From NCBI RefSeq assembly GCF_001640805.2, contig NC_066848.1, positions 25,620,144 through 25,684,143 on the forward strand: a DNA stretch of 64,000 nucleotides, in the 5' to 3' direction. A program made the position numbers and the translations under genes. Shown here in pieces: positions 36,347 to 48,194 of this stretch (positions are counted from its first letter, which is position 1; every line of letters starts with the position of its first letter). The notes below the pieces were generated by a model. That model had not been told where the DNA came from. It searched no databases and saw only the letters and a program-made list of their open reading frames with translations. Source of the DNA: Lates calcarifer. Its lineage: Eukaryota > Chordata > Actinopteri > Centropomidae.

Positions 36347-37258
36347 GTAAGATGTCTCATCATCTCTCCTTTCTGTAGAATATGCAGTGTGTTTCCCTAA
36401 ACTTGTTATTTTATACTTTGACTCCACTAAATTTAAGGAAGAAATATTGTCCCCTGTAGTTACTTTACAAAATAAGATACATTTAGAGCAGCTAATATTT
36501 TTCCTTGTTGGTTAATATTTATTTTATTTTAATCATCTGAAAACATTGCAAACAAACAGTTTGCCAGGGCATAAGGTAATTTCTTCAGATGTCTTGTTAT
36601 GTACCAAGTAGTTAAAAATATCTCCAGCAGCTACAACATTAAATTACTACTAAATGCACAACAGATCATAATGTACAGAACATGTAGGTGATAATAATTG
36701 CATATTTCTATTTGAGTAACATTGTAAATGCAGGAGCATTTTTACATGATGCTCTAAGAATCAAAGGATCTGAGGACCTCTTCAACAGTTTGAATAAATA
36801 CAGAAGGGGATCATTCAGAAGTGTATGACCGCGCAACAGAAACTGTTTCATTTGCTGGAAGGGTCAACAAGTTGCCCTAGAAAGTACGTCAGCAGCAGTC
36901 CTTTTGCTTTCTATTTTGGTAGTCAGCTGTATGCTGCTGTGATACGATGTGATTGGCTGAAGCTGAGAAAATGTCAGGGTGGACTTTTGCAAGACAAAGG
37001 TCATGGTTCATGTAACTGAAAACTGCAATAATCAGTGATTGATGATGAAATTTTCAATGACAGTCATGTTCTTGCTGACATCAGATGAGAGGACTGACAC
37101 AATTTTGAACACAGTTGCACTGTCAGCAAAGACAGGGGAGAGAGAGGGAGTTCTGACATGGTGTTATTATTTGAAACAAATGCATACTGGTGCACCACAG
37201 GGAATTCAAAGGTATATGGTTTTCCAGGTAGCAAAAAGTGGTAGGAGATTTGACTTTT

Positions 37259-37259
<1 letters not shown>

Positions 37260-37289
<30 letters not shown>
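37260..37289 (+). repeat. 30-base T homopolymer
   Basis: An uninterrupted T run. It may be the reverse-strand tail of a retroposed sequence, but no source element is recognised. Confidence 0.9.
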
Positions 37290-37292
<3 letters not shown>

Positions 37293-38374
37293 CTGAACTA
37301 ATCAATTTGTAATGGTTCAGTTGATGATGTGTAATGTGAAAGGAGCTGCTTATAGTGACAAGCCCACTAATTACCACTAACTTTGCAGTTCTCCTTTAGC
37401 TCTATGAAGCAATTTTAGCATCTGTCTGCTCATTGTGTCAGTTTTACTGCCCCCAACTTTACTGTTTTGGTTCACTTTCATCAGCCTTACTGTTTACAGC
37501 AAAAACACAACAACAATCCCACTCTACACTACCTGTGCAGTAACAAATGGTAGAGAAATTAAGTTAGAAACTAGCTAGGTGAACATATTGGTTAATATTT
37601 AAAAGAAAAAAATAACAGTTGGTCACTGTCAACATCAGTGGTTTGGTTATAAGTTATACAGACTCACAGGTAACTCACTGATTGCACTGTTTTGGTGATG
37701 TCATCCTGCATTATCAGCACATCATCAGGACCCACATGGGGATATTAAATTCTGGTGAATGGCAGTACTTCAGTGCCTCTAATGTTTATATTATCTGGTG
37801 TCACAACGAGCTTACTAAGAAATAACTGATTATAAGCATTACTATACTGCAGAGCAACTGCATGGAATTACTGTGGGATCACTATGTCACACTGACTTAA
37901 TGTACAGCCAAAGTACATGGGACAGGATACAGAGTACACACAGTTTAACAACTTGTGTGTGTTACTATGGTTAACAAATGATTTGCATATCACCTATAAT
38001 CATTAAAGATCACTTCCTGACCAGTTGACAATAAGCAGATGGATTTAGCAATAGTTTTGCCTTTGAAATAATGCTGTAATAACATCTACTACCACAAAAG
38101 TCTGTGGTTGGTTGAGACACACTGATAGCTGATGTTTATTCAAGCATCACAGAAATTAGACATTGGCCAGTGATGTCTGTTTTACCTCACTAAGGTGATG
38201 GCTTAAACTGTGAGCTTTTGAAATCTTGCATCTGCAGTATAAAAAACTGTTTCAGTATGTTAGGTCTCATGTCCTGCGCTGACATATACTTAGAGATGAC
38301 ATTTGTAAGATGTGGATGTGGAAACTGAAATAGACCTGATGTAATTCAAACCTGCTTTTGAAATGGATACAGAA

Positions 38375-38668
38375 TGAAGTGTTTCATCCTCTCACCTGTT
38401 CCCACTTCCCCAATCAGCTCTGCAGTCACCTGGTCTCTCCCCACCTGCATCTCATTCTATTATCTACCTGGACTATATACTATACTATTTTGTTTGCTTT
38501 AGTTGCTGTGCATGTTTATGGTGTTCCTGTACTCCTATGGATTGAGGTTTCTGCTTGCCAGCTCTTCTACCCATCCACTTGTGAGCTAGTTCTGTTCATT
38601 TATTAAAGTACTGTCATTGCACCTCTCTGCCTTGGTGTGTGTCCACATTTGGGTTCTGAAATCTTGAA
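38375..38668. repeat. probable retroelement-derived segment
   Basis: 'cttccccaatcagctctgca', 'ttctgcttgccagctcttct', 'tttattaaagtactgtcatt' and 'gtgtgtccacatttgggttc' follow the order of the end of a frequent fish retrotransposon, ending in tgtaaca. It is non-coding. Confidence 0.45.
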
Positions 38669-39544
38669 CTGTAACAATATGAATATGTATTTCAAAATAT
38701 TTCTATTTAAAAACTGAGCCAACTCCATCCAACAACACAGACCATGAAAAAAAAGTTGCTTAAAGCTCCTATAAAAGTTGCTAAGCAGACCTTGAACTTG
38801 TCAGTATCTCTAAGTCAGCTTTTGATTTCAACTCTATATAACTGATTAGTAAAATATGTTGAAAACAGCCTGTGTTTACCGTATCTATGACTGGATGAAC
38901 TGCCAGTGTTGAAGAGGAGACAGGCTGGTCTTTCACTTGCACCTGTTAGAAGAGAGCACTACAGCTAATTTAAACTAATGGAGAAGTGGACAGTCTGGGG
39001 TTCCCAGGAAATGTTGTAAATGTTAATGTTGGCTACCTTAAAGAAAAAAGAATTATTTGTTTTTGTTCTAGTACTTGAAACTGTGAATCACATTTTACTG
39101 TACATGTCTGGGAATTTTTTTTTTTTACACCAGTAGAAAAATTTAATATTTTTAGGAGCAATCAACAGTGATGATGAGAGGAGCTGAGGGGTAATAGACC
39201 TCTTGACCTGTCACCAGGGAAAACAAAAGGGTACTTAGTAGCATTAATCATTTAAGTGTCCCAGTATGCCATGTCAGTTTGCCAGTTAAAACAATTCTAG
39301 TGTTCAGTCAGTGGAGTACTAAATGGTCTATACCTGAGGTACTTTATGTTTTTATGTTACTTTGGACTTCTACTCCATTGCACTGTGGCCTGAAATCTTG
39401 TACCTATTACTCCAATACATTTTTTGACAGCTAGTTAAGATTTTACATAAAGAACATATGAGTAGCTCATAAAATACAGCACACTGATTAAAGATTAAAC
39501 TGGTGGTTCCCAGGTTGCAGCCTTGCTGGCTTGTGACCTGTTGC

Positions 39545-39580
39545 AAAAAAACAAAACAAAACAAAACAAAACAAAGAAAG
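39545..39580 (+). repeat. (AAAAC)n simple repeat
   Basis: Six units of aaaac, slightly interrupted. Confidence 0.85.
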
Positions 39581-40844
39581 AACAGTGTTGTCTGAGGCCC
39601 CTCATTTTTCAGATTTGTATGAACTTTTAGTCATATGACTAAGGAGACATTTCCACTCTAAATTCCTGAGATGGTTTAATTTAAATAACTGTAAGAGACC
39701 CTGTAAGAGGTAAATAGTAAAACAGTAAAATGTGAAAAATTTCAATCATCTCCTCAGGTGACCCCAACAACTTAGTCAATCAGAACTGATGAAGCCTTTG
39801 GATAAGACATGAAACGTCTTCAAGTATCTACAACCAAGTCCAGTTCTTGGATAACCAATACCAAAAGGAAAGATGAGAGATAAGTTTAGAAAAATTAAAT
39901 GTGTGTATTAGAACTAATTCATATGAATATTATATTATCATAATATTATAATATTAGAATTAATACTATTTCTTACACCTGTGTTTTTTTGCCCTATAAC
40001 CAATCAAAATGTGTGTGGAGAAAAGGGATAACATCCAGACAGTTCCCCAACAGACTTCACAGGGAAGATGTATGGTAAAGGTGGTAGAAGAATGAGACTG
40101 TGCAGATGTCACCATGATACTATACCTTACTCTGTAACTGTAGGGTAGTGTAAAATTATCCGGTGACTGGACCTTATTTTCAAATAAATTCACCCCGTTA
40201 TATAATGTGAGGGTTGGCTCTATTGTTCTGTCAGTCTGGGATTATGTATGCACATAAAGCTGTGCAACCTTTTAGCCTCTTTTGTCCCATCTTGTGGTTT
40301 TATGGTCTGCATCTTTACTGTTTTGATTTACTCTCATCAAACCAAATAATTTCCAGCTGCAGTCAGCAGAGTTTAAGGTTAAAAGAGACATAAAAAGGAA
40401 TGTGAATGTTGGACTGTTTGTCAGGTGTTCAGAAACATAATTTCAAATGAATGCTAAGGTTGTTCTGTGTCTGTTGGATATAAGGGTAAGCAGCTGTTTG
40501 CTAATATGCAACCATATCAACTTTATAAGGAGATAATATGTCAGTGCTCTGTTTACAGATTTTTCTGGAATTGGAGAGAGAATTCTAGTTATTCCACAAA
40601 ACTTTAACATAGATTCATTTCTACAATGAGGATATTTCTCTGAGAGCTCACCAAGTACTCCCACATGTTGCTCTGATATGAAGCGCCCATCAGTGTTGTG
40701 ATTTTTAGTTGTGCAATGTTTAATGTTAGAAATGTCAAGCCATGCACATACAAGTTTCTTTGTTGTCAGTACCATTATGATTGTTGTGGTTACTAATATC
40801 CGTGCATGTGTACAAATGTCATTATGGATTATTACCTTTACACC

Positions 40845-40845
<1 letters not shown>

Positions 40846-40902
<57 letters not shown>
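40846..40902 (+). repeat. (GT)n microsatellite upstream of the rasgrp3 start exon
   Basis: About 28 perfect GT units end roughly 110 bases before the acceptor of the first coding exon. Confidence 0.97.
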
Positions 40903-40903
<1 letters not shown>

Positions 40904-41013
40904 ATCATGGTAAAATGCGGTCCTGGGGACACCTACTGTAGAGGAAACTGCCACTGAAGTCCTAAGTGGTCCAGAACTGTGAATAGAAGTGTTGACCTCT
41001 GTCCTTCCTCCAG

Positions 41014-41092
41014 CTTGGCACTATGGGATCATCGGCACTGGGAAAGGCAGCATCTCTTGATGCACTCTTGAATGAATGCATTCAAGCATTTG
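41014..41092 (+). CDS. rasgrp3: rasgrp3 start exon (ATG at 41023)
   Basis: The acceptor is cctccag (41007-41013), then nine bases of 5' UTR and ATG at 41023-41025. It encodes MGSSALGKAASLDALLNECI, almost identical to the human N-terminus, which fixes the start. The donor is gtgagt at 41093 (phase 1). Because it begins with an acceptor, at least one untranslated exon lies upstream. Confidence 0.95.
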
Positions 41093-42007
41093 GTGAGTGC
41101 CATGTGTCCATAAAGAGTGACGTAGTGTCCAGCCTTCATCAGTGTTAAAGAGCATGGTATTATTTAAGCCTTGAGAGAAAACTATGTTTTTTTACTGCTT
41201 TGGTTTTACTTTCATTGTTCCAGCCTTTGGTTCCATATATCACTGTACTCAACAAATTAATCACTGAGAAAGCATTTATCACTTAAAATAAGTCAAACAT
41301 GGCAAGAAACACAAGACAGACAATCATGCAGATTTTAAAGTGGCAATAGACAACTTTCCCCTCAGTGTTTACAAGTGGCGTTAATGTTGGTGCCACTGTC
41401 ACAAAGAAAATATAGTAAGTTTGATCACTGCTCATTCAGAAAGGTCACTGTCGGGAAACGCTTCTCCTTTGTGCTGTAAATCAACCTTCAGTTCTGCACA
41501 AACATTCACATCAGGTGGCAGCCAGAACTGCATAGCAAACACGAGGCTTATAGGGTGCTACAAAAAGTTGTCTGTTGTCACTTTAAACTGACCTCTAGTT
41601 TAGTCAAAGGTATTTGGAAGCAAAAGCAAAGGCTAGCAGTAATTGTTGCTGTCTATTGTACATATCTATCACACTTCCTGGTCCACCATTGTTGTATGCC
41701 AGTCATGTGTTTGCTCTTTTGCTGTGAAATAAAGAATCAGTGGTAGATAACACAGTTAAAGTATTGGCTTGTGTTCACAGATCTCAGCAATCTTTTCTTA
41801 ATAGTGTTCATCAGTAGTCCTATTGATCATAATAACACTTATGATCAATAGGTTACTAGAGATAAAATATGTTGTAAAAAACATATTTACCTTTTAAATA
41901 AGATATATTCACTTAAAGGGTGAGGCTGACACTATTCTGTATTTTTCTTATTGTCAACAAATCCCAAGAAAAGCCCTAAACAGCATTTTGGATGAACTAG
42001 AGAAACA

Positions 42008-42080
42008 GTTACATTTACCCATTCTCACACACATTCATACAGCACTTGTCTCAGCTATATAGAGTGCTCTAAGCACATGC
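42008..42080. repeat. degenerate dispersed repeat fragment
   Basis: 'cacacacattcatacagcac' plus 'tatatagagtgctctaagca' look like a piece of the family described at 44524 and 53730. Confidence 0.35.
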
Positions 42081-42248
42081 ACATACATATGAGTAATAAC
42101 AATAAGATGAATATAATAAGAAGAACAATAAGAAGAATATAATCAAACTTGTCCTTTATGATAAGTATGTGAGAAAATAACATGATCATTAACATTGCCT
42201 GTTACAGTTCAAATTTGGTGACATTTTTCGTCTCACTTCTCTACTTAG

Positions 42249-42351
42249 GTGACAATGGGGAGCTGCAGGCCAACCTGCTTCCTCGAAGCCTACTGCTGAT
42301 GCATCGTTGGTATGTTACATCCTCAGAACTGGCGGGAAAACTACTGATGAT
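42249..42351 (+). CDS. rasgrp3: rasgrp3 exon 2 (REM domain), ends at an AT-AC intron
   Basis: The acceptor is tctctacttag. It encodes GDNGELQANLLPRSLLLMHR then WYVTSSELAGKLLM. In the genomic frame a stop follows shortly (Y-P-I-stop) and no usable GT exists. The exon ends inside the codon AT|G at 42351, before atatcccatc. A GT at 42310 (tg|gtatgt) would lose 14 conserved residues. Confidence 0.88.
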
Positions 42352-43000
42352 ATATCCCATCTAGCAGAATACTACAGGAACTACAATGCTTACACAATGC
42401 TATAACAATATGCTGAAATACTGCTGGGGCTATTTTATTTCAGCTGGCGAAAGACTTGAACTTTGAATTCAGTTAACTGTGGTGTGATGCCTTAAAGGAA
42501 AATTGACCTCTTATATTTTGCCTAATGGCATTCTAATCAATCTCTTTCAGTGATGACAGCATAGCCATTCATGTTTAATTTCACCTTAGTGACAGTCTGT
42601 ACCTCAGCTGTCTTTTTTGTGGGTGGTATTCTATGTTAATGTGAAATAAGCTGTCTTGATCCTGTCCTAGATGAATGTCCTTGGCTATGTTAGTGCTGTG
42701 CATTTTCCTTCCAACAGGAAACAATCATCCATTTAGCTGCTGTTGAAGTCAGTATATAAGTATATGCTCTTCATTAACTGATAAATTAAGTGTGGGAGGT
42801 GTCATCAAAAGTAAAGTTATGTGAAAAGAATACTTTAAAGAGAGAGTCAAACTCTGCCCACTGCCTCACCTCTATACCTCTGGCCAGTCAGAGTGTAAAT
42901 GGTCATGGTGTGAGTGAAGGATTGTCTGGTTTGGAAAGTTATGAAAATGCTTTGATGTACTGATTAATTACACTGTAAAAAGACCTTAACTTAACCTCAC
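42352..43000 (+). other. rasgrp3: U12-type AT-AC intron of rasgrp3
   Basis: The 5' end is ATATCCCATC (consensus ATATCCTTT, first six bases exact). The branch site is gaCCTTAACtt, with the branch A at 42989, 11 bases before the 3' end AC at 42999-43000. There is no polypyrimidine tract. Joining exons here gives KLLMMYRDCKGDNC, which aligns without gaps to human KLLCMYRNATGESC. Confidence 0.88.
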
Positions 43001-43063
43001 GTACCGTGACTGCAAAGGTGACAACTGCCAGAGAACCAGACTGAAGATTTGTTATTTAATGAG
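43001..43063 (+). CDS. rasgrp3: rasgrp3 exon 3 (REM domain)
   Basis: A 63-base exon encoding (M)YRDCKGDNCQRTRLKICYLM(R), donor gtaagg at 43064. It is too short to stand out in a frame search and is recognised by RLKICY. Confidence 0.9.
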
Positions 43064-43556
43064 GTAAGGTCCCACATATGCATTCATCCATAATTCATCC
43101 ACATATGCATTCATCCCAAAACATTAAAACTTTCAAACTCAAGATCATAGAAAAGCCAAGGCTAACCTAACCTCTTTTTCACTTCATTTAAGGCCACAAT
43201 TAGTTTTCATCCTCACAATACTAATTACCTGTGTGCCTTGTTGAATTTGACAATGAAAATGTATTTTTTTTGTAATGTTAATTTAAATCAGTTAATAACC
43301 CAGTGTTTAAAGCACTTTTGCTTTTTTTAAAGCAAAACACTGCTCTAAAAGTAGGTCATAGGGTGGTGACCTATCACTATTCCAAGTTGTGAATTACCAT
43401 ATCACCACATTACAGGGGCATGAGTCACATGTCATAAGGTCACTGTCTGGTTCAGTTTTTTAAATGTTTTCACTCTGGAACAGGTTCATCTCAGGTCTTT
43501 TCAGAGTCAGAATAAATGTTTGCTGCAAAGTTGTAAATGTGAATGTGTGTATCCAG

Positions 43557-43688
43557 GTACTGGATAGTGACATTCCCTGCAGAGTTCAACCTGGACTTGG
43601 GTCTGATCAGGATAACGGAAGAGTTCAGAGATGTGGCGGCTCAGCTTGGCTGTGAGGAGCATTTCAAACTCATAGACATCTCCACCAT
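43557..43688 (+). CDS. rasgrp3: rasgrp3 exon 4 (REM domain)
   Basis: The acceptor is gtatccag and the donor gtaaga at 43689. It encodes YWIVTFPAEFNLDLGLIRIT and EEFRDVAAQLGCEEHFKLID, matching the end of the human REM region. Confidence 0.94.
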
Positions 43689-44117
43689 GTAAGATATCAC
43701 ATGCATGCACAAACACACAGGCAGTATTGACAGGATAAGGATTAGCAAGTATATTGATAAGACATTAATTGTGCCAATAAGTCAATACTAGTCTTTACCC
43801 TAAAAATAAAAGTAATACAAATTCTAATCTTAACCCTAAAATAAATCACAAACAATCATGATTGTGTGGTAAACATAAGCCCATTTTTTCTTGTTCTTCA
43901 GCTGCTAAATATCACAGGACCCACAGAATTGAAAACCTACACAGACATAGTTCAAACTACCTATAACCTTAAAGGACCACACTGGTGATTCAACTTTTAG
44001 TTTATTAGCTTTAAATAGTTTAGAATTCATAATTGTATCACTGTGATACATTTCTTTAAAAACCTACATGTTTCTAGATTGATTGCTCTGATTGTTTATA
44101 AATTGTTCTCCTTATAG

Positions 44118-44265
44118 TCCATCGTACGACTGGATGCGTAAGCTGACCCAGAGGAAGAAACAGGCCAAGAAGGGCAAGGCCTCACTACTGTTTGACCACC
44201 TGGAGCCCATGGAGCTGGCAGAGCATCTCACCTTCCTAGAGTTCAAGTCTATCCGGAGGATTTCA
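44118..44265 (+). CDS. rasgrp3: rasgrp3 exon 5 (PKC site, start of GEF domain)
   Basis: The acceptor is ccttatag and the donor gtatgt at 44266. It encodes [20 protein letters not shown] and [20 protein letters not shown]. The threonine in KLTQRKK falls at residue 133, the position phosphorylated by PKC in human RasGRP3. Confidence 0.95.
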
Positions 44266-44523
44266 GTATGTCTACAAACATTTATGCTTTCATCTAATGA
44301 TGTTATTTTTTGCCACACTAGCACTGGGCTCAAAGGTTGGTCAGCCCTACAGTCGACCCATCCACCACTTTGGTCTTTTGAATGCTGAATCCATTCTATA
44401 CATTCAGGGCTCTCAGACAATGAATCCTATTGACTTTGGTGATCCTCCAAGGGCACTAGAATGATGATAACCTCTTGACAGCAAGAGGAACCTCTTTGCT
44501 AATTGTTTTTGGTAGAGCAACAT

Positions 44524-44712
44524 GGTAAATGGTAAATGGACTTGTACTTATATAGCGCTTTTCTAGTTGTATCAACCACTCAAAGCACTTTACACTACGT
44601 GTCCCATTCACACACACATTCATACATTGCTTGCTCTATTATGGGGGCAACGTGGGGTTCAGTATCTTACCCAAGGATACTGGGTGACCTTCCGATTAGC
44701 TGCCCCCATTAA
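44524..44712 (+). repeat. dispersed repeat, 'atatagcgcttttctag' family, copy 1
   Basis: It starts ggtaaatggtaaatggactt, followed by acttatatagcgcttttcta and cactcaaagcactttacact, and ends near ggggttcagtatcttaccca. The same word order recurs at 46411 and 53730, always in rasgrp3 introns and on the + strand. Confidence 0.75.
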
Positions 44713-46144
44713 ACATGAAAAATAAAAAAGACAGTGTGTGCAACTGCTTAACAAGAATAGGACCAATGATGAAAAATAAACAGTACATACATATGCCATT
44801 GCCAAAATGAGTGTTCAGAACTTGCTTACTCGCGTACATAATCAAAGCATGTTAACATTGTGAAGATGTTGACATTAACACTTAGCTCAAAGCAATGCTG
44901 TGTACAGTGTACCTATACTTGGACTAATATAAGGAACTGACAGTGCTAAAAGTTGTACGAGATTGAAGCATGTTAGAGAAGTGTAATGGTACATTGTGAG
45001 TTTAAAGGTTGTTGTAGGCACATATTTGGTTTTGAAACATCAATGCAAAAAGGATACTAACATTTATTTAATATTTCATTTCAGTTATTTGAATAACAGT
45101 AAATGTATGGTTATTTTTAAGTCTAATTTATTAACTCAGCATGCAACTATTTGTGGCTACACAAGACTATATAATGTTTATTCTTTACTATGTAACACAG
45201 AAAAATAGCACATTCTTCCTCTTAAAAGTTTAATTCATCAGCAATGACACACATTTTTTCAGTTAAGGACACTCTGGGGTTACGCTGCTAAAGCCTCACT
45301 TGGTATTTATTACAAATAGCACATGATGGCTACTGACTAATGTTAGCTAATGCTATATAGATGCTGCTGTGTAACGAACATTACTGAATATGTTCTCTAA
45401 CTTGGTTAGAGCTAGGTTAAAGCTGGTGAGTTTTCATGAAGTTTTGTATTTGAATTTGAAAACCCAGTGAAATTGGGTGAACTGTGTGTAATGTTGATAA
45501 AATGTTCCTGAAAAGCTCTTGGGAAGCTCAACACCTGCTGCTGAGCTTTGATGTGAAACTAGCTGGCCTCTGGGTAAGCTCCCTTGCTTACACTGGCCAG
45601 GTGATAAATTGGTAAAAACAGTGTGAGGATCAAAGTTTTTACTATTATTGGAATTGGGATATAAACAAGAACTGATGAAATCAACACTTTGTGTCTTTGT
45701 CCTTGGAATGTGGAGAGCTGCTATTTCACTTCACATAAGTAGGCACATTTTCCTACACACGGCCAGAGAGTGCCTTCCAAAAACACAAGATTTGTAAAAA
45801 AAAAAAAAAAAAACAACAACAACAAAAAAAAAAACAGGATCTGAATCTCCAAGTGATGTGTTTGTGACCCCTGTGTCCTTCCATTAGTGCCACCATCAAC
45901 ATTGCCGTGAAATCTACATCAATTCATCCTGGAGAAGTAATTTCTGTTTTGGAAATTCCACTTTCCCCAAGCACTATTGTCTTCAGAGACCTCTCTTTTT
46001 AAACTACTCGGAAAAGCAAAATTGGTAGTTTGAAGTATGTACTAGTTTAGTATTGTTAGCAGGCTTTACCGGCCCTTTGCCTCAGGACCAAATAAGTAAA
46101 GATTAGATTGAAAATTTACGACTAACCTTTCTCTTTGTCTCCAG

Positions 46145-46318
46145 TTCACTGATTACCAGAGCTATGTGATCCATGGCTGCCTGGTAGACAACCCAACTCT
46201 GGAGCGCTCCATTGCGCTGTTCAATGGAGTCTCACAGTGGGTCCAGCTCATGGTACTCAGCAAGTTAACACCTCAGACCCGTGCAGAGGTTATTGCCAAA
46301 TACATCCATGTGGCTCAG
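46145..46318 (+). CDS. rasgrp3: rasgrp3 exon 6 (GEF domain)
   Basis: The acceptor is tgtctccag and the donor gtaaga at 46319. It encodes [20 protein letters not shown] and [19 protein letters not shown]; 58 codons, phase 0 at both ends. Confidence 0.95.
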
Positions 46319-46410
46319 GTAAGACCAGTCCTGAAAACATGGAAATTACATGGTGAGCATTCTGTTAATCCAACCCTATCAACAGGCAATGGAACTGAGG
46401 AAAGAGGCTG

Positions 46411-46670
46411 ATGTAAATGGCAAATGGACTACATTTATATAGTGCTTTTCTAAGGGGAGAAAGTGCTTTATAATTTTGCCTTTCATTCACCTATTCACAC
46501 ACACATTCACACTGATGGTGTGATAGTTCCCTGCATGGCACTGTCTACCCCTCAAGAGCAACTAGGGGTTAAGTGTATTGCTCAAGAATGCTTCAACATG
46601 TGGATGGGAGGAACTGGCAGACCTGCACATCCTATCCTAAAGCCAAGTGACACTGGGTGAGAGGCAGGGT
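46411..46670 (+). repeat. dispersed repeat, 'atatagcgcttttctag' family, copy 2
   Basis: gtaaatggcaaatggactac, then atttatatagtgcttttcta; more diverged than the other two copies. It is followed directly by a second repeat type. Confidence 0.65.
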
Positions 46671-46960
46671 TCACCCTGGACAGATTGCCAGTCTATCACA
46701 GGGCTGACATATAGAGACATATAGAGACAAACAATCAATCACACTCACATTCTCATCTATGACAACACAGTCACCAATTAACCTAACCTACATGTCTTTG
46801 GACTGTGGGAGGAAGCTGGCGTACCAGGAGAGAACCCATGCAGGCACAGGGAGAACATGCAAACGCCACACTGAAAACCCAGAACCTTACAAAGAACTGG
46901 GGTTCGAACACAGAACCTTCTTGCTGTGAGGCAACTATGCTAACCACTGCTAACCCAAAA
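46671..46960 (+). repeat. widespread teleost repeat with tRNA-like end
   Basis: 'cagattgccagtctatcaca', 'aacctacatgtctttggact', 'gagaacatgcaaacgccaca' and finally 'ggggttcgaacacagaacct' form a repeat known from many fish genomes. The end contains a B-box-like GGTTCGAAC. It is non-coding. Confidence 0.65.
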
Positions 46961-47569
46961 GTAATATGAGAAAATAAGACTAAAAATAACACTGTTTCAA
47001 AAAACCCAATCATCTTGGGTGGTTTTGCACCATGGCTACTATAAAAAGTTAATCATTGCTTTGTTGCTACAGTGATCCTAATTGTCAGTTTTGACCCAGT
47101 AATCTTCTTTAAGTAACTATACCTGTAAATTAATTGTAATGGACTACAGTACAATATTTCCTCCTGAAATGTAATGAAGTATGAAGTGGCAGAAAATGGG
47201 AATACTAGGTAAAGTGCAAAAACCTCAAAACTGTATTTAAGAGGAGTACTTGTGATTAGCTAATTCCACCACTGCTAACCACAAAACCATCTGCTATAAA
47301 TGGTCAGTAACTTGATGCAAATGTCTCACTTGATGCAGATTGTCTCATTGCTTTTATTTAAGGCATTTTATTTAAAATGTTTAAACACTTTTTAATGGTG
47401 GTGATCATAGTGCCATCTGAATGATGCCAATCACATCTCATTCTCACCAACCTGACTGGGATCTTTTCTAATAGATGAACACAAGACAAAACAGAACATG
47501 ATTAGATCAGCAGTAAAGAAGAATAAGTGAAAACTCTCTCCTGTCACTCTTGTCACTCTCTCTCATCAG

Positions 47570-47686
47570 AAACTCCTGCAACTGCAGAACTTCAACACTC
47601 TGATGGCGGTGGTGGGGGGACTGAGTCACAGCTCCATATCTCGACTTAAAGAGACTCACTCTTATCTGGTGCCAGAAGTTTTGAAG
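47570..47686 (+). CDS. rasgrp3: rasgrp3 exon 7 (GEF domain)
   Basis: The acceptor is ctctcatcag and the donor gtaagg at 47687. It encodes [20 protein letters not shown] then [13 protein letters not shown]. It contains the [12 protein letters not shown] block typical of CDC25 domains. Confidence 0.95.
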
Positions 47687-47915
47687 GTAAGGCAATACCA
47701 GCCTCTGAATGTCCTTCATTTTATATTCATACACTGGAGCACACAGTCATTCCTATGGCACTGAACCAGTTAAATGTTCCAGACACATGTCAACATGCTC
47801 CCTTAATCTGTTTTTTTTTTTTTAAATGCAACACTCAGCACACAATGAATTGCTTTACTTGACCCAATTTGTGTTTTGGCCATCATACTTACCCAAATCT
47901 TCCTCCCCGTTTCAG

Positions 47916-48194
47916 ATCTGGAATGAGATGACAGAGCTGGTATCCTCCAGCAACAACTACTCTTGCTACCGAAAGGCCTTCAGCGAGTGCCAGGGCTTTA
48001 AAATCCCCATCCTGGGTGTGCACCTCAAGGACCTTATTGCAGTGCATGTAGTCTTTCCTGACAGGGTTGACGACAGTAATAAGGTGAACCTGGTGAAGAT
48101 GAATCAGCTCTACATGACCTTCAATGAGCTGATGTCGTTGCAGAGTGCAGCAGCCCAAGTGGAGCCTAACATGGACCTCATCTACTTGCTAACG
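47916..48194 (+). CDS. rasgrp3: rasgrp3 exon 8 (GEF domain)
   Basis: The acceptor is ccgtttcag and the donor gtgaga at 48195. It encodes IWNEMTELVSSSNNYSCYRK, then GFKIPILGVHLKDLIAVHV and EPNMDLIYLLT; 93 codons in phase. It includes the IP-x-LG-x-xLKDL catalytic-core motif. Confidence 0.96.

Noticed and set aside
40711..40941. Open frame through the (GT)n tract before rasgrp3
   Set aside because: Low-complexity VCVCVC; no protein character.
42305..42315. GT donor tg|gtatgt inside rasgrp3 exon 2
   Set aside because: It matches the donor consensus, but using it would remove the conserved YVTSSELAGKLLM segment and leave no in-frame partner for exon 3.
46880..46960. Possible tRNA gene (GGTTCGAAC box)
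   Set aside because: Only the B-box-like part of a dispersed repeat; no cloverleaf or A box was found.
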